From positions 2,914,001 to 2,978,000 of the forward strand of contig JAPNXP010000013.1 in the NCBI GenBank assembly GCA_028753945.1: a stretch of 64,000 nucleotides of DNA. The letters are read 5' to 3'. Position 1 is the stretch's first letter; each line of letters opens with the position of its first letter. A program made the position numbers and the translations under genes. A model generated the notes under the pieces. It saw only the letters and a program-made list of their open reading frames with translations, was not told the origin of the DNA and ran no database searches. The DNA is from Hexactinellida sp. DTS-2022 (Eukaryota > Porifera > Hexactinellida). Of this stretch, positions 23,890 to 36,297 are shown piece by piece.

Positions 23890-26800
23890 GAAGTCCGAAC
23901 AACTGTTCTGCCCCAGGCTGTCGGAACAATTAAGACTGAATGACAGAATTCAAGTTTCCAAGATGCCACTTAGCCAGATAAACTGAAACACGTTTGGCTG
24001 CGAGCTCTACATTGAGAATATGTTGATGAGCTGAAAGTCGTGTAACTATGCTTGAAGCATTTCACAGAGGAAGATATTAATTACGTATATGCATAAAGGC
24101 CGAATGGGGACGGGAGTTATCGAGAGATGCCAATTGTCATCCTAAGCGGAAAGAGGGAGCAGTGTCAGCTATACTACCAGGAGGTTTTCTTTATTATTCA
24201 TCTCACTCTATCAACAAACGCAGCCGTCTCTCTCGAGAATGCAAGGATGACGAACTCCTCAATCAAGCGTTGACACTTTGTCTCAAGTCAGAAGTTTAAG
24301 AAAATGAAAGATTTAAGATCCAAAGTTACCAGGAATTACAAGAAAGTTACCTTTTCTCTCTATACTTAAACCATGGCCCTTATGGTACCCTGATGAATGT
24401 ACTTAAATTATTATGCGCCCTAACTTTCATAATGCTTACTTGTCAGTCGAATTTGATTCATCCATAACGCTTATTTTAAATGTGAAATGTCAAAATATAC
24501 GCTTATTTTAAATGTGAAATGTCAAGAAGCAGTTATAGCCATCCCACTCATGCTAACGTGCTATGAATTATTATTATTTGTTCATAATCATATTGATGGT
24601 GTGCACTATTATTTGCTAATTGTGCAACCAGGAGACAGCTAAGAGTGAACAGGCCAAAAGGGGAAATGACATTAAAAAAGGTTAAGAACCCACAGTGTGG
24701 CAAAATGGCGATTATGGGGTAATAGGTATTTACGTTAATGGTACGCATGAAAGTTGCATTAGTACAGGTAGGAAATCGACTCCATAGAATCCAATTTTTT
24801 TTTTCTAACTCAACTTGAAATATGTGAAAATGACATCATCATTCATTTATTTTGAATATTTTTAATATGGGTCAATAATAATCAAATATTTATCACTATA
24901 TTTTATGCTAATTAATAAAATTGAATGTGTATCATGTGCGTAGGCTTCGGTAGGTTTAATAGAGCCATGGTTCTACCAATAATTTACACAGAATCAGTGT
25001 TTTCTATTAAACATAATCAATATTGTCCCTAAATGCCCTACCTATGATGATTCATAATACGTAATACCAATCATTAACTCGAGGCTACGCCCTATTTATG
25101 ACACTGCAATAGCTGCTCTACCTTATGTTAACATTTTTTATGGAAACAAGAACAAAGTTAATATACCTAGGAGGCTAATACAAATAATTCAGTAACTATA
25201 TAGTATGAATTGACATTTATTGATACGTTTTCATTAGTGAATTATTGTATTATGTGTCTTTTACGCAGTTTGTAGGGTATTTATGTACCTTTATAGCTTT
25301 GAAACGATTTTTTTCAGTACAGGGTTGCTATTACACAATATACGGACTAATTTAAATCAGAGTTTGTACAGATATAATGATACTTCCGTCGTTAGCTACT
25401 TAAGTATCACATGTGTCTTTGTTAGAAAGAAATTCACTCATATGGTCAAATTTGAAGAGCTAGTACAGATTACAATAGTTATTATTCGAGCAAAATCAAT
25501 TAATATTATTTTAAACCATTATTCGTTAACAACAAGAAGGGAAATTAGTCAACTAAGATGAAAGTTCAAATTGGAAAAATTGAAAAACCTTCCGATATCT
25601 TGACCAACTTTTACTTTAACTCGAAAATATATTTGGGCGCCTTTGGGCAGGCGTAGAAATGTTTTAAATCGAAGCTTAGATAAATAGACAATATAAAAAC
25701 GCAAACAATTCAGCTCGCAATTGTTTGCATTCTAAGATCGGACAGTTGGAATATTTGGCACAATGCAAGAAGTTATTAATAAAATAGCCCGAAAAGAAAA
25801 TTCATAAAAAATTATCACAATGTTAGTTCAGTTTAAAAACTAATTAAAATCTAACAAATGATATATAAGAATACAAATATATGTTTTGAATTACCAAAGA
25901 ATCAAGCATAATTAAATATAGCAACGTTGGCTAACAATATATATTTATGGTTTTTCACAAATTGAATTTTCAAATTTTATGCATAACTTTGAGACTTTGT
26001 GTAGGCATGATATATTTAATCAGGTAAATGACTATAACATTTTTCTATTCGTTCAACATTATAGAATCGAATGTACGCATTTAAATTGGCATTTGGATAT
26101 GTCAAATTTTTACCTATTACCCCATGGTTCCACACTGTGGAACCCCTGTTCTATAGACACTTAAATAGGCAGATATATTACGTATTAACCCAAATTTTTA
26201 TTTCTGAAAACATATCTCATTTCACCTGTATCATTCCAGTATCTTCAGAGCATGTCCTATTTATCTCTTCCGAAACCCTGACTTTACAAAAGTGGTATAC
26301 ATCCTTTGGTTTTGAAAACGAAGAATTGGTCTTATATTGTTCGTATTTTTCCATGTGCTGAAAATATATTCGAGACTATCAGATCTTGTATTCGTGATGT
26401 CGAAGAATGTTGCTGGTTCGTTCAAATCATTCCTTCCGACAACTATAATCTTAATGTCATTCTTTTCAAATGGTTTCTCCTATTGGCAAACTAGATGCAA
26501 AAGTACCACATCCTTGTGATATCAATGGAAATCTTTTCCCCACTTTTGACTTTGTACATATTCCTAAAAGTGTTCAAAATAATTTGTTAAATCAACAATC
26601 TGATGGTAAACTGTTTCATATCCTGATATGAATTGTATTTCATTTGTCCAGTTGTTTCCATGACATCTGTATGCTATATAATTTCGAGAGAGATAGGTGG
26701 CAAAGCTCGCTCCACGTTTGAATTAATCTTGTATCCATCCAGCCTTGAACGTCATAATGTTAAGTTGGTTTTCAAAGTTGCTCTTTATTCCACTATTGCT

Positions 26801-27620
26801 GGTTTAGACATACAGAAAAACAACGATCTCCATCATTTAAATCCAACATTTCTGATTTTGTTGGGATTCTCCTATCTCTTTGGAAAATGTTCAACGTCAA
26901 CATGCCCTATTAATATTTTCGTTTGAATGATCCTATGTTTAAACCTCTAACATTTAATGATGAGCGATTTATTTTTCTGACACGAATTGTTTATCGGTTA
27001 GATGCTTTGGCACGATGGTTGGCACAAACAGCCTAAAATATGCATTTCATTTGTTCCCCCAAATAAAATATTTTCTAACAGAGACCTGTTTTTATTCCTA
27101 CTTGTTAACATAATTCTTACAGATATTCCCAATAGACACCATTCGAGCTGTATCGTATGATTTCAGGAACTAATTACAATCTTTCCTATCCGCAATCTTA
27201 GATTCAGAGCGCCTTCTTAAAGTATTTAACATCCTAAGCATGTTTTCTAGTCAAACTGTTCCTATTACATCTTATTTTCAAGAGTTGATTCTGTCTTTTT
27301 CATTTTGCAAAGTGCAGATTCAAATAATAATTTTGACCTAGACCCATTCTTGCATACATTATCATATCTTTCTGCTATTGAGTGTAATATACAGGTACTT
27401 TAATCCTTTATTCCAGGCAATACTTAAAGCATAGTCTGCCTTGTCGTATTTGTCTGGATATCTTATATTTTGTTATAGATCTACTTGTTGATGAACCCTC
27501 TACTCTATCTCAGTTCGAACTATTAGTACTCTCCGATCACGGAGGATTGACATTCCCATCCGAAGTATTAATAGAATCCATTGTTGCTGCTTTGAAGATC
27601 CTAATTTAATTTGCATATGA
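23890..27620 (+). pseudogene. THAP/P transposase pseudogene, copy 2
   Basis: The DNA still shows a THAP start with both N-terminal zinc cysteines (CSAPGCR, about 23910) and the CxxH pair (CLKHF, about 24050), with stops between them. After the interruption, the central P domain appears (FDFVHI, KSVQNNLLNQQSDGK at about 26545-26620; LHHLNPTFL at about 26830). The C-terminal block follows (about 26900-27240, ELYRMISG region). Many stops and frameshifts; non-functional. It is useful because it retains the segment deleted from copy 1. Confidence 0.78.
24467..24526. repeat. 32-bp tandem duplication
   Basis: Two copies of a 32-bp unit containing ACGCTTATTTTAAATGTGAA. Lies in the unrelated insert within P copy 2. 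Confidence 0.75.
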
Positions 27621-28161
27621 AATGCTAGCGAGCTGTTGCCGACATTTGTCAAAGGTCCATCAAGGAAAATCTTAGTTGTAACCTTTAATGTAATTTTAGA
27701 AACCGATGGTTGCCAATCGTGGAGAAATGGTTTCCAATCGTGGAGAAACTGTAAGTGGTTTCTATATTATTGAGAAGCTTATATTTGTCCTGGGAATTGT
27801 TTTTTTAGCTAATATGGTAAAAATTACAACTCAATAATAATTTCAAGAGCAACGGAGAAGCGTAAATTAAAATTAAAATTAAATAATCATTGACATCATG
27901 TATTCTGATTACTTTTAATTTGTTTATCTTATGCCGTTCCTTATTTATGCTTTTTGATTCATGTTTATCTTCATAATTGAGTAGATGAGTACAGAGTAGA
28001 CGAGTCGGATGGGGAAGCTGATATTGGGGAAAATGTTATATATAGAAGTTCAATGTAAAACCGACGACCTGATATAGAGTTTTTATTCCTTTTTGTCAAT
28101 CTATTTGATTGTACTATATGATGTTACATTATTGTTTTGTAATATGTTATCCTTATTTATA

Positions 28162-28329
28162 CAGTCGACTCCGCTTAATAGAGCCACCTCGGGACCAGGT
28201 TGTTTTGACCCGATTAACCGAAAATATTGTAAGCCAAACTGTAATTCTGTTCTATAAATTCTGTGAAATTTTGACCCGATTAAGCGGAGAAACCGATTAA
28301 CCTGTGGCTCTATTAAGCAGAGTTGACTG
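28162..28329. mobile_element. pogo/Tigger MITE (CAGTCGACTCCGCTTAATAG)
   Basis: 168 bp with about 25-bp inverted ends and flanking TA (28160-28161; 28330-28331). The right end reads CTATTAAGCAGAGTTGACTG. Same family as 30335 and the truncated end at 20483. Confidence 0.85.
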
Positions 28330-29518
28330 TATTGTCAAATTAGTATCGCTTCTCAATGGTTGTGTTAATATAAGGCAAGGGGGGTGGTAAACTGAAATAT
28401 CAGTGTCTGAGATATTTGGAACACTTTAAATCAATGTTGGCATTACATTGTTGGTTTATTTAATGATACTTCGAATTTAACATGTATTTCGGCTAACGCA
28501 TCCCTGGTCCAAAATCCACAAGTTACTCTTAGGCATTATGTATACGGCTATCGGGCTATGGCATCACATATTTTGCTCATTAACCAATTTCGATTATTCG
28601 GGGAGTCTATCTCAATTATTCATTAAGGCACTTAACACCTTACAAATGTGTATTAACACCTTGAAGTGATGAAAACATCGTAAAACAAATTATTTACTAT
28701 TTTATAAATTCTATTTTTCCTATGTATTGTCCGTTTTTACATATTGCTCAATCTCTACTGAAAGTCTGTTGAATCAACACTTAATTTATTGATGATCAAA
28801 CTAAATTATGAGTTTGGTTAGAAAGTTATAAATGATCGCTACCTTCCGATAAACCCGTTGATTTGTTTTGATCCATTTATTAAAATTTGTAATGACAAAA
28901 AGCTAACTACAGCTGTGTATTCAGCATTTCTATTGTACGTATGTTTGTTTGTCTGAGAATCTAATATTAATACGTTTATTTAAATGTTTTTGCCCTTGCG
29001 GATAAAAATTCCAAAATTACTGCTACGCTGACTATATTTTCGTTTGTATGCAATATATTAATATGCTTTATTTCTAGTGCATAGTCGACAATGCATTGTA
29101 CCGTGCTAATATCATCATGACGTCATAACGTTAAACATTGAAGCCATTGGCTGCGCTGTTTATTGATTTCATCGTCCGCCATCACTTTCTTTGATTGCTA
29201 CATTATAGTTCTAAAGCACTTCAAAAGGTGGTTGAGATAATGTGAATGAGCCACCACCAACGGCTCGACTTAAGTTACAAGCTTCTCTATGTCCTACTTG
29301 ATGTTTAGTTGTAACTTATTTACTGAATCACAGGAGTAAACAGAGTTATTAACACACTTCATTAAAAGTTATTCTATCATTTTTTCAGTCTTGTTGGGTG
29401 ATATTGATTCACCAACCAAACTTTGAGTTTTAATTTTGGAATAATACATTTTTATAACGATATCATTTTCTTCAACATGTTAGACACATTTTGAAGGGAG
29501 TTACTTGCCATAAGACAG

Positions 29519-29665
29519 CTGCGTTGTGGTTTTCTGGGCCCATCTTGGAAATTTATTGATGGTGCTCACGCCTCCCCAAAGTTCGAGGGGACATGCCCAA
29601 CTCTTTGATTGGGCCCCAATCTGGTAATCCACTATCAATAATATGGCCACAACGCCCTTTCATTT
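29519..29665. repeat. Imperfect inverted repeat
   Basis: GCGTTGTGG...GGGCCC on the left faces GGGCCCC...CCACAACGCC on the right. MITE-like, without a readable TSD. Confidence 0.35.
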
Positions 29666-29945
29666 AACCATTGATTGATTGAAGTTTGTTTCTATCTTGT
29701 ACCATCTTTGATATAAATAAGATTTAGTGTTGGGTATAAATATTATTAAAATTCGAATAATACTCGTGTTTATAAAATATTCAAATTACTATAAAACTAT
29801 AGAACTAGATATCTCCGAATTTGATCAAGGTATACAAAATAATTCCAATTCTGCTCTAGAATTTGTGAAGAAATTCCAAATCTACTTGACTTTTCAATTA
29901 ATTTACTGATCTACTTAAGTATTAGAAGGATATATTTGGTCTATA

Positions 29946-29995
29946 GCTGGGGTAGGCAACCCGCGGTCCAGATCTGGCCCGCAAACAATAATCCA
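29946..29995. mobile_element. Solo hAT end (GGGGTAGGCAACCCGCGG)
   Basis: GGGGTAGGCAACCCGCGGTC followed by CTGGCCCGC is the typical terminus of a widespread hAT MITE type. No opposite end found. Confidence 0.4.
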
Positions 29996-30334
29996 ATAAA
30001 ATTTGCATATTTTGAAAAATTGTTGAGTTTTAGTAATCGGGAAGCTTAACGATAACTGAGCAAATATTAAGTTTCTTTTTTAACTTTGACTTTTATTTAA
30101 TAGTTAATTAAATTCTTTGAATCTAGGAAAAATTAAGAAATCTTTGCAAAAGTCTAAGTTTACCATGATTTGATTTTAATTTAGATTAAGTAAAAGTTAA
30201 GTATTAGTAATTGTAGGGAATGAATCAGCTGCCTTGCAACATTTAATTAACTACTAGTCTCCCATAGTGGCTCTGATCGGTTAAGTATAAAGAAATATGT
30301 TCATACTAATTGTTTCCAATCAGATATTTAAGTA

Positions 30335-30437
30335 CTATTCTACTCCGTTTAATAGAGCCACCGGTTAATATATTTCTCCTCTTAATCGGGTTAGAGCAAC
30401 TTGGTCCCGAAGTGACTCTCTTAAGTCGAGTCGACTG
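30335..30437. mobile_element. pogo/Tigger MITE, short copy
   Basis: 103 bp, internally deleted relative to 28162-28329; flanked by TA (30333-30334; 30438-30439). The left end is mutated (CTATTCTACTCCGTTTAATA) and the right end is AGTCGAGTCGACTG. Confidence 0.75.
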
Positions 30438-30799
30438 TATTGAAATATAATAAAGTGTAGGTTTATTTACTATCCAAAAGCTAAATTTCACTTACAAGGA
30501 CACTCAATTAATGGATGAATATTGACAAAATATTACACCCTTCCTCAAGGTGCAAAAATATTCGACCATTTCATTAATATTTTGATCATTATTTATTCTG
30601 TTTCCTATTCCGAGTTCTCCCACCCTATACGTATAATTCTTATAGCAACCCTCTAGATAGTTATTTTATGTGATTTAAAAAATGCAATTTCTGCATTTAT
30701 ACTAATTTGTCACGTTTCCTGGAATTTCCCTCATTATCTCAGACACCTCACTTAATAGTTCAAACTATACCAGTTACACCAATTTTGACAATTTATCTA

Positions 30800-31290
30800 C
30801 AGTGCAACCTCTATAAGTGGGGTCTCTATAAATGGGGAACCTCCGTAAGTGGGGAATTTTTTACCATATTCGTATATATCCATACAAATGAACCTCTATA
30901 AGTGGGGAATGGGGGACCATAAATTTCAAGGAGTTTTTATCTGCATACAAAACAACCTCCATAAATGGGGGGAATGGACAAATCCTAACATTATTCTTAT
31001 AAAATAATACAATATTTCCAATAAATCGACTCTAAAGTTCTACAGAAAAAATATTTTCGATTGATCTACTCTGATGTTTTTAGAAGAAATCACCTAGTGT
31101 AGATCAGCAGTTAACTAAATTGTCATAATATACAAATAATAACTATAACGTGCATTAATGTGTGTGTTATATGAATACTTTGTATAATATAGCATATATA
31201 ATGTTTTTCCAATTGAATTTTATAACCGGGGAATGGGGGGCAATTGAAATTTTCCCCGTCCCATGCTCCCCACTTATAGAGGTTCCACTG
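30800..31290. mobile_element. pogo-like element (CAACCTCTATAAGTGGGG type)
   Basis: 491 bp, CAGTGCAACCTCTATAAGTG to CTTATAGAGGTTCCACTG, flanked by TA (30798-30799; 31291-31292). Contains several internal AACCTCYRTAARTGGGG repeats. No transposase. Confidence 0.82.
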
Positions 31291-31353
31291 TATTTGAATT
31301 CTACTTATAAACCTTTGAAGTATAGATGTTTTCATTGATTAATATTGAGACTA

Positions 31354-31526
31354 CAGTAGTGTTCGCCTAATAGCAAGTCGCATTTTGCACGAAATTTCCT
31401 TGCTTATAGGCGAACTTGCTATTAGAGGAACAAATTTAACATTAAATGCTCGCTTGGGGACAAAAAGTAACTTGCTAATAGAGCAATATTGCTATTAGAG
31501 CAATTGCTATTAGGTGAACACTACTG
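31354..31526 (+). mobile_element. pogo-like MITE (TTCGCCTAATAGCAA), copy 1
   Basis: 173 bp starting CAGTAGTGTTCGCCTAATAG and ending TAGGTGAACACTACTG, with TA flanks. Same length as, and inverted relative to, the copy at 61684-61856. The interior motif GCTCGCTTGGGGACAAAAAG is identical in both. Confidence 0.88.
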
Positions 31527-32496
31527 TAGTTTACTATGCAATTTTTGCATGTGGTTCATGTTTCACAAATGCTACAAGTGGTCGTGTTTCTAAATTCAAT
31601 TCTACTTGAACAATATAGTTTCATTCAAGGGGAATTTGGTGCGGAATTAAAATAAATGGTCAAAACTACTGTGATCTTTGCACTTTTCTCATAATTTAGG
31701 TATCAGAGATAATGAACTCATTTTCTAGATAGCTTGTAATTGATAACGACACCCAGTTTCGGCCGTAGCCAGAAGCTACTGTTGGGCACAATTGCGTCAC
31801 AAGTGGGGCATATAAGCTATTAAACTGGGAAACACTGATATTTTGACGTGGGGCATAAGCCCCATCCTAGCACCATTTCTGACGACACATAACGGTTTAG
31901 TAGAGGGTACTCGGTCTAAATCCTTCCCCTGAATGGTTTTTGGCGGTAAATTGGTAGTTGTTTAATGTTATGAAAACAGATAGCAATGTCTTTCGTTTTT
32001 CTATTGAGGGAACCTTGTTTGCAGGACATCAAGAAGAAATTGTCAATCGGTGTTGTTGATGTAGTTGTGCGTTGCACATTGAGGGTTCAGGTCATTATTA
32101 GTAGCGATCCCAGTTGGGGGGAGGTGCATTCGGGGAAAAATCCCCCTGTTCAAACATTCTGCCCTAGCCCAGCCCACTTTGTTTGTATAATTGCAAGGGG
32201 TATGCGCGCATTTAGGCTAAAAGCTTCTCCCCTGCCCCGGGCTTGCCAGATCCTGCGACTCCCCTGGTCATTATAATTTTTATGAAGAAGATCGATGCAA
32301 GCCATGGTCTCTGCTCTATAGATTGCGTTCAGATTGTCCCTGTCTAAGAGCCGTTTCTTGGGAAATTGACTCCCCCTACATTGTTGACTATGGGTACTAA
32401 GTGTCATTTATCTAGATAAGATCAGTGGAAATATGACCCATATTGATTTCAGAACGTTAATACATTCTATATTTATTTATGTAACACACGTCACAC

Positions 32497-33367
32497 TGTT
32501 GCAGTGTATATGCACTTTTGGTGTACATGCATGTACACTGATAAGTTGGTGTACATGCATGTACACCGGTGTATATGCACTTTATGAACTATATTGGCTA
32601 CAAGTGTATATACACCAGTGTATACGCACTTTTATCCATTTTTTATGTCAATGGGTCCTTATAAATTTAAACTAGTATATTGTGAATTCCTGTGTATCTA
32701 AGTTATGATATAACATTGATTCTGAAATTGTACATATATTCCCTCGATGTTTTATAGCTAGTATTATACATACGCATGTTATAATTATGCGTAAATTACT
32801 TTGATAAATTTGCAATCAATTAGATTTTCATACATTCAATTGTAGGATGCATTGCTGGGAATATAATTAGAATTACCATAAAAGAATTTGGGTTTATTGA
32901 AATGCATTGCATGATTATAATTGTATCTTATCAATTAGAATCAAATGTTATACAGTCGAAACCGATTTATTCTAAACAATTCATTTCATGGAAATAAAGT
33001 AAGAAAAATCCGATAGTTAGAATAAACTGATTGAAGATAAACAAAATTGGAATTTCTTACAAATTTAGAATAAATAGAAAACGATTAGTTACGAAAAACT
33101 GGGATTAGAAAAACCTATTTCGACTGAATCATAACTAGATAGATACACAAGAATTCACAATATACATACTAGTTTAAATTCATAAGCACCCATTGACATA
33201 AAAAATGGATAAAAGTGCTTATACACTGGTGTATATACACTTGTAGCCAATATAGTTCATAAAGTGCATATACACCGGTGTACATGCATGTACACCAACT
33301 TATCAGTGTACATGCATGTGCACTGGTGTACATGCATGTACACCAAAAGTGCATATACACTGCAACA
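32497..33367. mobile_element. Palindromic element with GTACATGCATGTAC arrays (Ginger-like ends)
   Basis: 871 bp with about 205-bp inverted arms, ends TGTTGCAGTGTATATGCAC and GTGCATATACACTGCAACA, and a 4-bp TSD ACAC (32493-32496; 33368-33371). Each arm repeats GGTGTACATGCATGTACACC, itself a palindrome. The terminal 10 bases equal those of the Ginger element at 43727. A pogo MITE (32953-33126) sits in the middle. The ORFs in the arms are translated repeat, not genes. Confidence 0.85.
32953..33126. mobile_element. pogo-like MITE (CAGTCGAAACCGATTTATTC)
   Basis: 174 bp nested in the palindromic element. The left end is preceded by TA; the right end CCTATTTCGACTG has lost a perfect TA. Interior is AT-rich with repeats of TAGAATAAA. 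Confidence 0.7.
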
Positions 33368-34385
33368 ACACTACTATCTAATAATCAATCATTTCTTTTA
33401 TGACTATCAATAACTTGTAAATCACAACCCACTTACGTTGGAGTAGTAAACACTAGGGTTCGCCTTTCGGGCCGCTCGCCGATTAAGAAAATCTGGGGCC
33501 GTGCAACTGATTGAGGGCCGTAGTCGGCCCACTTCTATACAAGTGTGCTATTACACAGAGTTTTTCCGGAATGTGGGTGCAGTGGATTCATTTTGATTTG
33601 TAATTTGAGTTAGTTCTATCATGTCAATTTACTAAATCGTTGCTTTATAATTTATGCACGTATAATTTGCTATTTAAATATTTATATATATTTTAATAAT
33701 ATGAACCTAACTAAGTTTCCATGAGGTTTGCGTAGTTTTTCAGCTCGAATCAGAGTTAATTAACTAGATAAACATTTTGATGCACGAGAATTGAAGAGCA
33801 CAAAGTGAGCACACTCCAATTTTTACGAGCGGGAGCGTGAAAGCGCGCTCCTTTTTATATCGGAGGAGCGAAAACAGGAGCGCCGCTCCTTTTTATTATA
33901 GGGAATCTAGTCGGGAGCGTGATCGCGGTCCTAAATATGAGGATCGCCTTATTATCTGCTAACTTTCAATAGATAAGTAAGATTTTTTCGTAACTTTTGG
34001 CTCGGAGTTTTCCAACGGTTTGTTTAAACACGCTTACTTGAAACTTATTTTTCATGTAAAACCAGAGATGCAGCAATCCGGACCAAACAGCCATGCAAAC
34101 TGCAATTGGATTGCACAGAGGACCGATAAGGGCCAGTCTGTAATTATTGTTTGTCATTCCAGACCATGGTCGGTCCGAACTGTTGAGCGAAATTTGAAAA
34201 ATGAAGCCACTGCAGGACTGGAAATTCTTATTCCTAGCCGTCATTTTATTTTTCTGGACGGTCCGCCCCTTTCCAGCCCGCACACCTAAAATCTTCAACA
34301 CCAGGTTAGGACCGAACAGTGCAACCGATCTTAATTCTTGTGATTCATTAAAGCATCTATTGGGATTATATTTGAAAACTCGTAT

Positions 34386-34551
34386 CAGGGAATTATCCAG
34401 AAGCGCTAGACGCTCCTATGTGATTATGATTTTTTGGAAAATTTTACTAAGAGCTCAAAATTATAAAACGTAATTAATTGAAATTTATGCGTAACAAAAT
34501 TGGATCAACTTGGAATAGGAGTGTATTTACAGATAGCTGTTTAGTACAGTG
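34386..34551 (+). mobile_element. hAT-like MITE (GGAATTATCCAG family), copy 1
   Basis: 166 bp sharing GGAATTATCCAG, GACGCTCCT, GAAAATTTTACTAAGAGC-type and GTGTATTTACAGATAGCTG blocks with 61446-61629. TSD is degenerate. Confidence 0.55.
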
Positions 34552-34794
34552 CTCATTTCCATGACAAATACATACTTATTTTATTATACCATGGCATAAT
34601 TATACTCCAGTTTGAAGTTACTGTAATAGAATGTTGACACTTAACTATTGTTTATTTCGTTGTAGAAGGTTAGTTGATGGCATACCACTAGCTATTGACA
34701 ATTAGAAAGTCATCGATTAAAATACTTGAGGTAAGACTTCATTCATTTTTCAAATTTCTAGAGCTTCATAGTCGCTCAAAGGTTAGGACCGACC

Positions 34795-34985
34795 CAGGGC
34801 CGGATTATCCAATAGGCACAGTAGGCACTGTGCCTAGGGCCTACGAAAAATTTGGGACCTACGAACGAAATTTTGGGGCCTACGAACGAAATTTGGGGCC
34901 TACGAAAAATTTGGGGCCTAATTGCTGCATGCTGCCTGGTATCCTCAAAGTGCCAAGGGCCTACGAAGACCTTAATCCGGTCCTG
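34795..34985. mobile_element. hAT-type MITE (CAGGGCCGGATTATCC)
   Basis: 191 bp ending CCTTAATCCGGTCCTG with a perfect 8-bp TSD GACCGACC (34787-34794; 34986-34993). Holds four to five tandem GGGCCTACGAA units, which generate a repetitive ORF that is not a gene. Confidence 0.9.
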
Positions 34986-35203
34986 GACCGACCATTGTCT
35001 AAGGCTCTAAGCCATAGAGGACACGATCCTTTCCGGCCCAATTTCAGTCTAGACCGCAGTTTGTAGGGGACAGCTATATTTCTGGGACATACACATGTTT
35101 TCAGTGTTATTTCAATTTGTGAATATTGCCATTTACAATTTTATTATTATTAAATTCTATAACCTTTTAACCAATTTTTCTTATTTCATCCCGAACACTT
35201 TAG

Positions 35204-35618
35204 GACTGAGTTACGGGATAGTTAGAGTGGAGGAGGAAGGATCATACACGTCCTTGACATTGCAAGATGTGGGCCATGTTGTTCCAGGTGCTAGAGTAGC
35301 AGTTGTTAAGATTTCTGGACAAAATAATTTATGTAAGACCGATGAAATAGGGGAACTTTGTGTTAGCTCTCTTACATGCGGTTCAGAATACTGGGGACTC
35401 AAAGGAAAATCTGGAAATATCTTCCATATTCGATTGGTTGATTATGTACAAAATCCCATCGGTACAGGGACATATGTTCGATCTGGTTTGTTGGGATTTA
35501 TCGGTGCCGGAGGTCTTGTTTTCGTGTGTGGTACTATGGATGGCTTAATAATTTCAAATGGTAGAAGACATAATAGGGAGGATATCACTGCTACTGTTTT
35601 AGCTGTAGATCCACCAAG
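35204..35618 (+). CDS. DIP2: DIP2 homologue, internal exon B
   Basis: Continues domain 1 directly from exon A. The first two bases complete a Gly codon, giving the family sequence (SIHG)LSYGIVRV across a 33.9-kb intron. It then reads TLQDVGHVVPGARVAVV, CKTDEIGELCVSS, YVRSGLLGFIG, GGLVFVCGTMDGL and GRRHNREDITATVLAV, all in the order of known DIP2 proteins. RSGLLGF corresponds to the A8-like region and DEIGELCV to the A7-like region of ANL enzymes. The acceptor is at 35202-35203 after a pyrimidine-rich stretch, and the donor GTGAGT starts at 35619. The exon ends with two bases of an Arg codon. No stop or frameshift is seen, so the exon looks functional. The in-frame ATG at 35095 lies in the intron. 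Confidence 0.95.
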
Positions 35619-35967
35619 GTGAGTGTAACTTTGCTATTTTGTTATAAATATATTACATTTAATATTCCATTTATTATTTAGCAGTTGAATTAGTCAAATT
35701 ACCTGTAGTAACTTATAAAAACTGGAATTTGATGGCCAATCTCTTATATGGGTGATGTTATTCGTCCTTTAATTTAAGTCAATGAGAGTATAAATCGGTT
35801 ACCTTTACTTGACTAAATCTATTTTTTAATTGTTTTAAGCCACTGTGTTTATGTTTGATGCTACCTAAGTATAAATTTATTGATTGCTTTTATTAATTGC
35901 TTCGGAATGATATGATGAAAAACTCAAATCAAAAACTGAAAAACAGACCTATAACAATTGAAGAACT

Positions 35968-36114
35968 CAGTATCTACACCTGCATGAAGGTGCGGCACAA
36001 GTAAACTATGGGTGCGGCATTTCCGCACTATAGTTTTATACCAGTGGGCATTTGGTGGGCACAATTTTTGGGTGCGGCCTGTGCCCCAAGTGCCGCACCC
36101 TGCCTACGCCTCTG
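35968..36114. mobile_element. hAT-type MITE (GTGCGGCA type)
   Basis: 147 bp ending GCCTACGCCTCTG, with a perfect 8-bp TSD GAAGAACT (35960-35967; 36115-36122). Several GGGTGCGGC repeats inside. Confidence 0.85.
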
Positions 36115-36297
36115 GAAGAACTAGACTCCTCTGTGGAATTTGTTACAACTTTTACATTGTTGAGAATAAAAATGGGTACAAGTTTAGAAAATAATGTTTG
36201 ATTCATAGACCATAATAACTTAAAAGTAAAACCCTCAAACGGGGAAGCTGCTTTTGTCCGACTCGTTGAGTTGTCGTTAGTCCTAATTGATGAGTTG

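Larger units (their letters stand above)
23890..28560 (+). mobile_element. P-superfamily transposon, copy 2 (decayed, left end missing)
   Basis: The right end at about 28497-28560 matches the copy 1 terminus (CCCTGGTCCAAAATCCACAA, ending GGGCTATG). The coding part from about 23890 to 27620 is homologous to copy 1 and also keeps the middle region that copy 1 lacks. About 1.7 kb of unrelated AT-rich sequence (about 24430-26160) interrupts it. The left inverted end was not found. A pogo MITE (28162-28329) lies within its 3' part. Confidence 0.75.
1342..35203 (+). other. DIP2 giant intron 1 (33,862 bp)
   Basis: Bounded by a GT at 1342 and an AG at 35202-35203. Protein continuity (SIHG / LSYG) and matching phase leave no room for a missing exon. 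It is filled with DNA-transposon remnants and MITEs listed separately. Stretches where I see nothing beyond AT-rich sequence are roughly 1840-2790, 2940-3600, 9820-10700, 11430-12800, 18250-18760, 20900-21750, 28600-29500 and 31750-32490. Confidence 0.9.

Noticed and set aside
32433..33360. ORFs of 63-80 codons rich in Cys and Tyr on both strands
   Set aside because: They are translations of GTGTACATGCATGTACAC repeats in the arms of the palindromic element.
34695..35066. 123-codon ORF with YERN repeats just upstream of DIP2 exon B
   Set aside because: The repetitive part is the CAGGGCC hAT MITE with its own TSD, and it is not in the DIP2 family.
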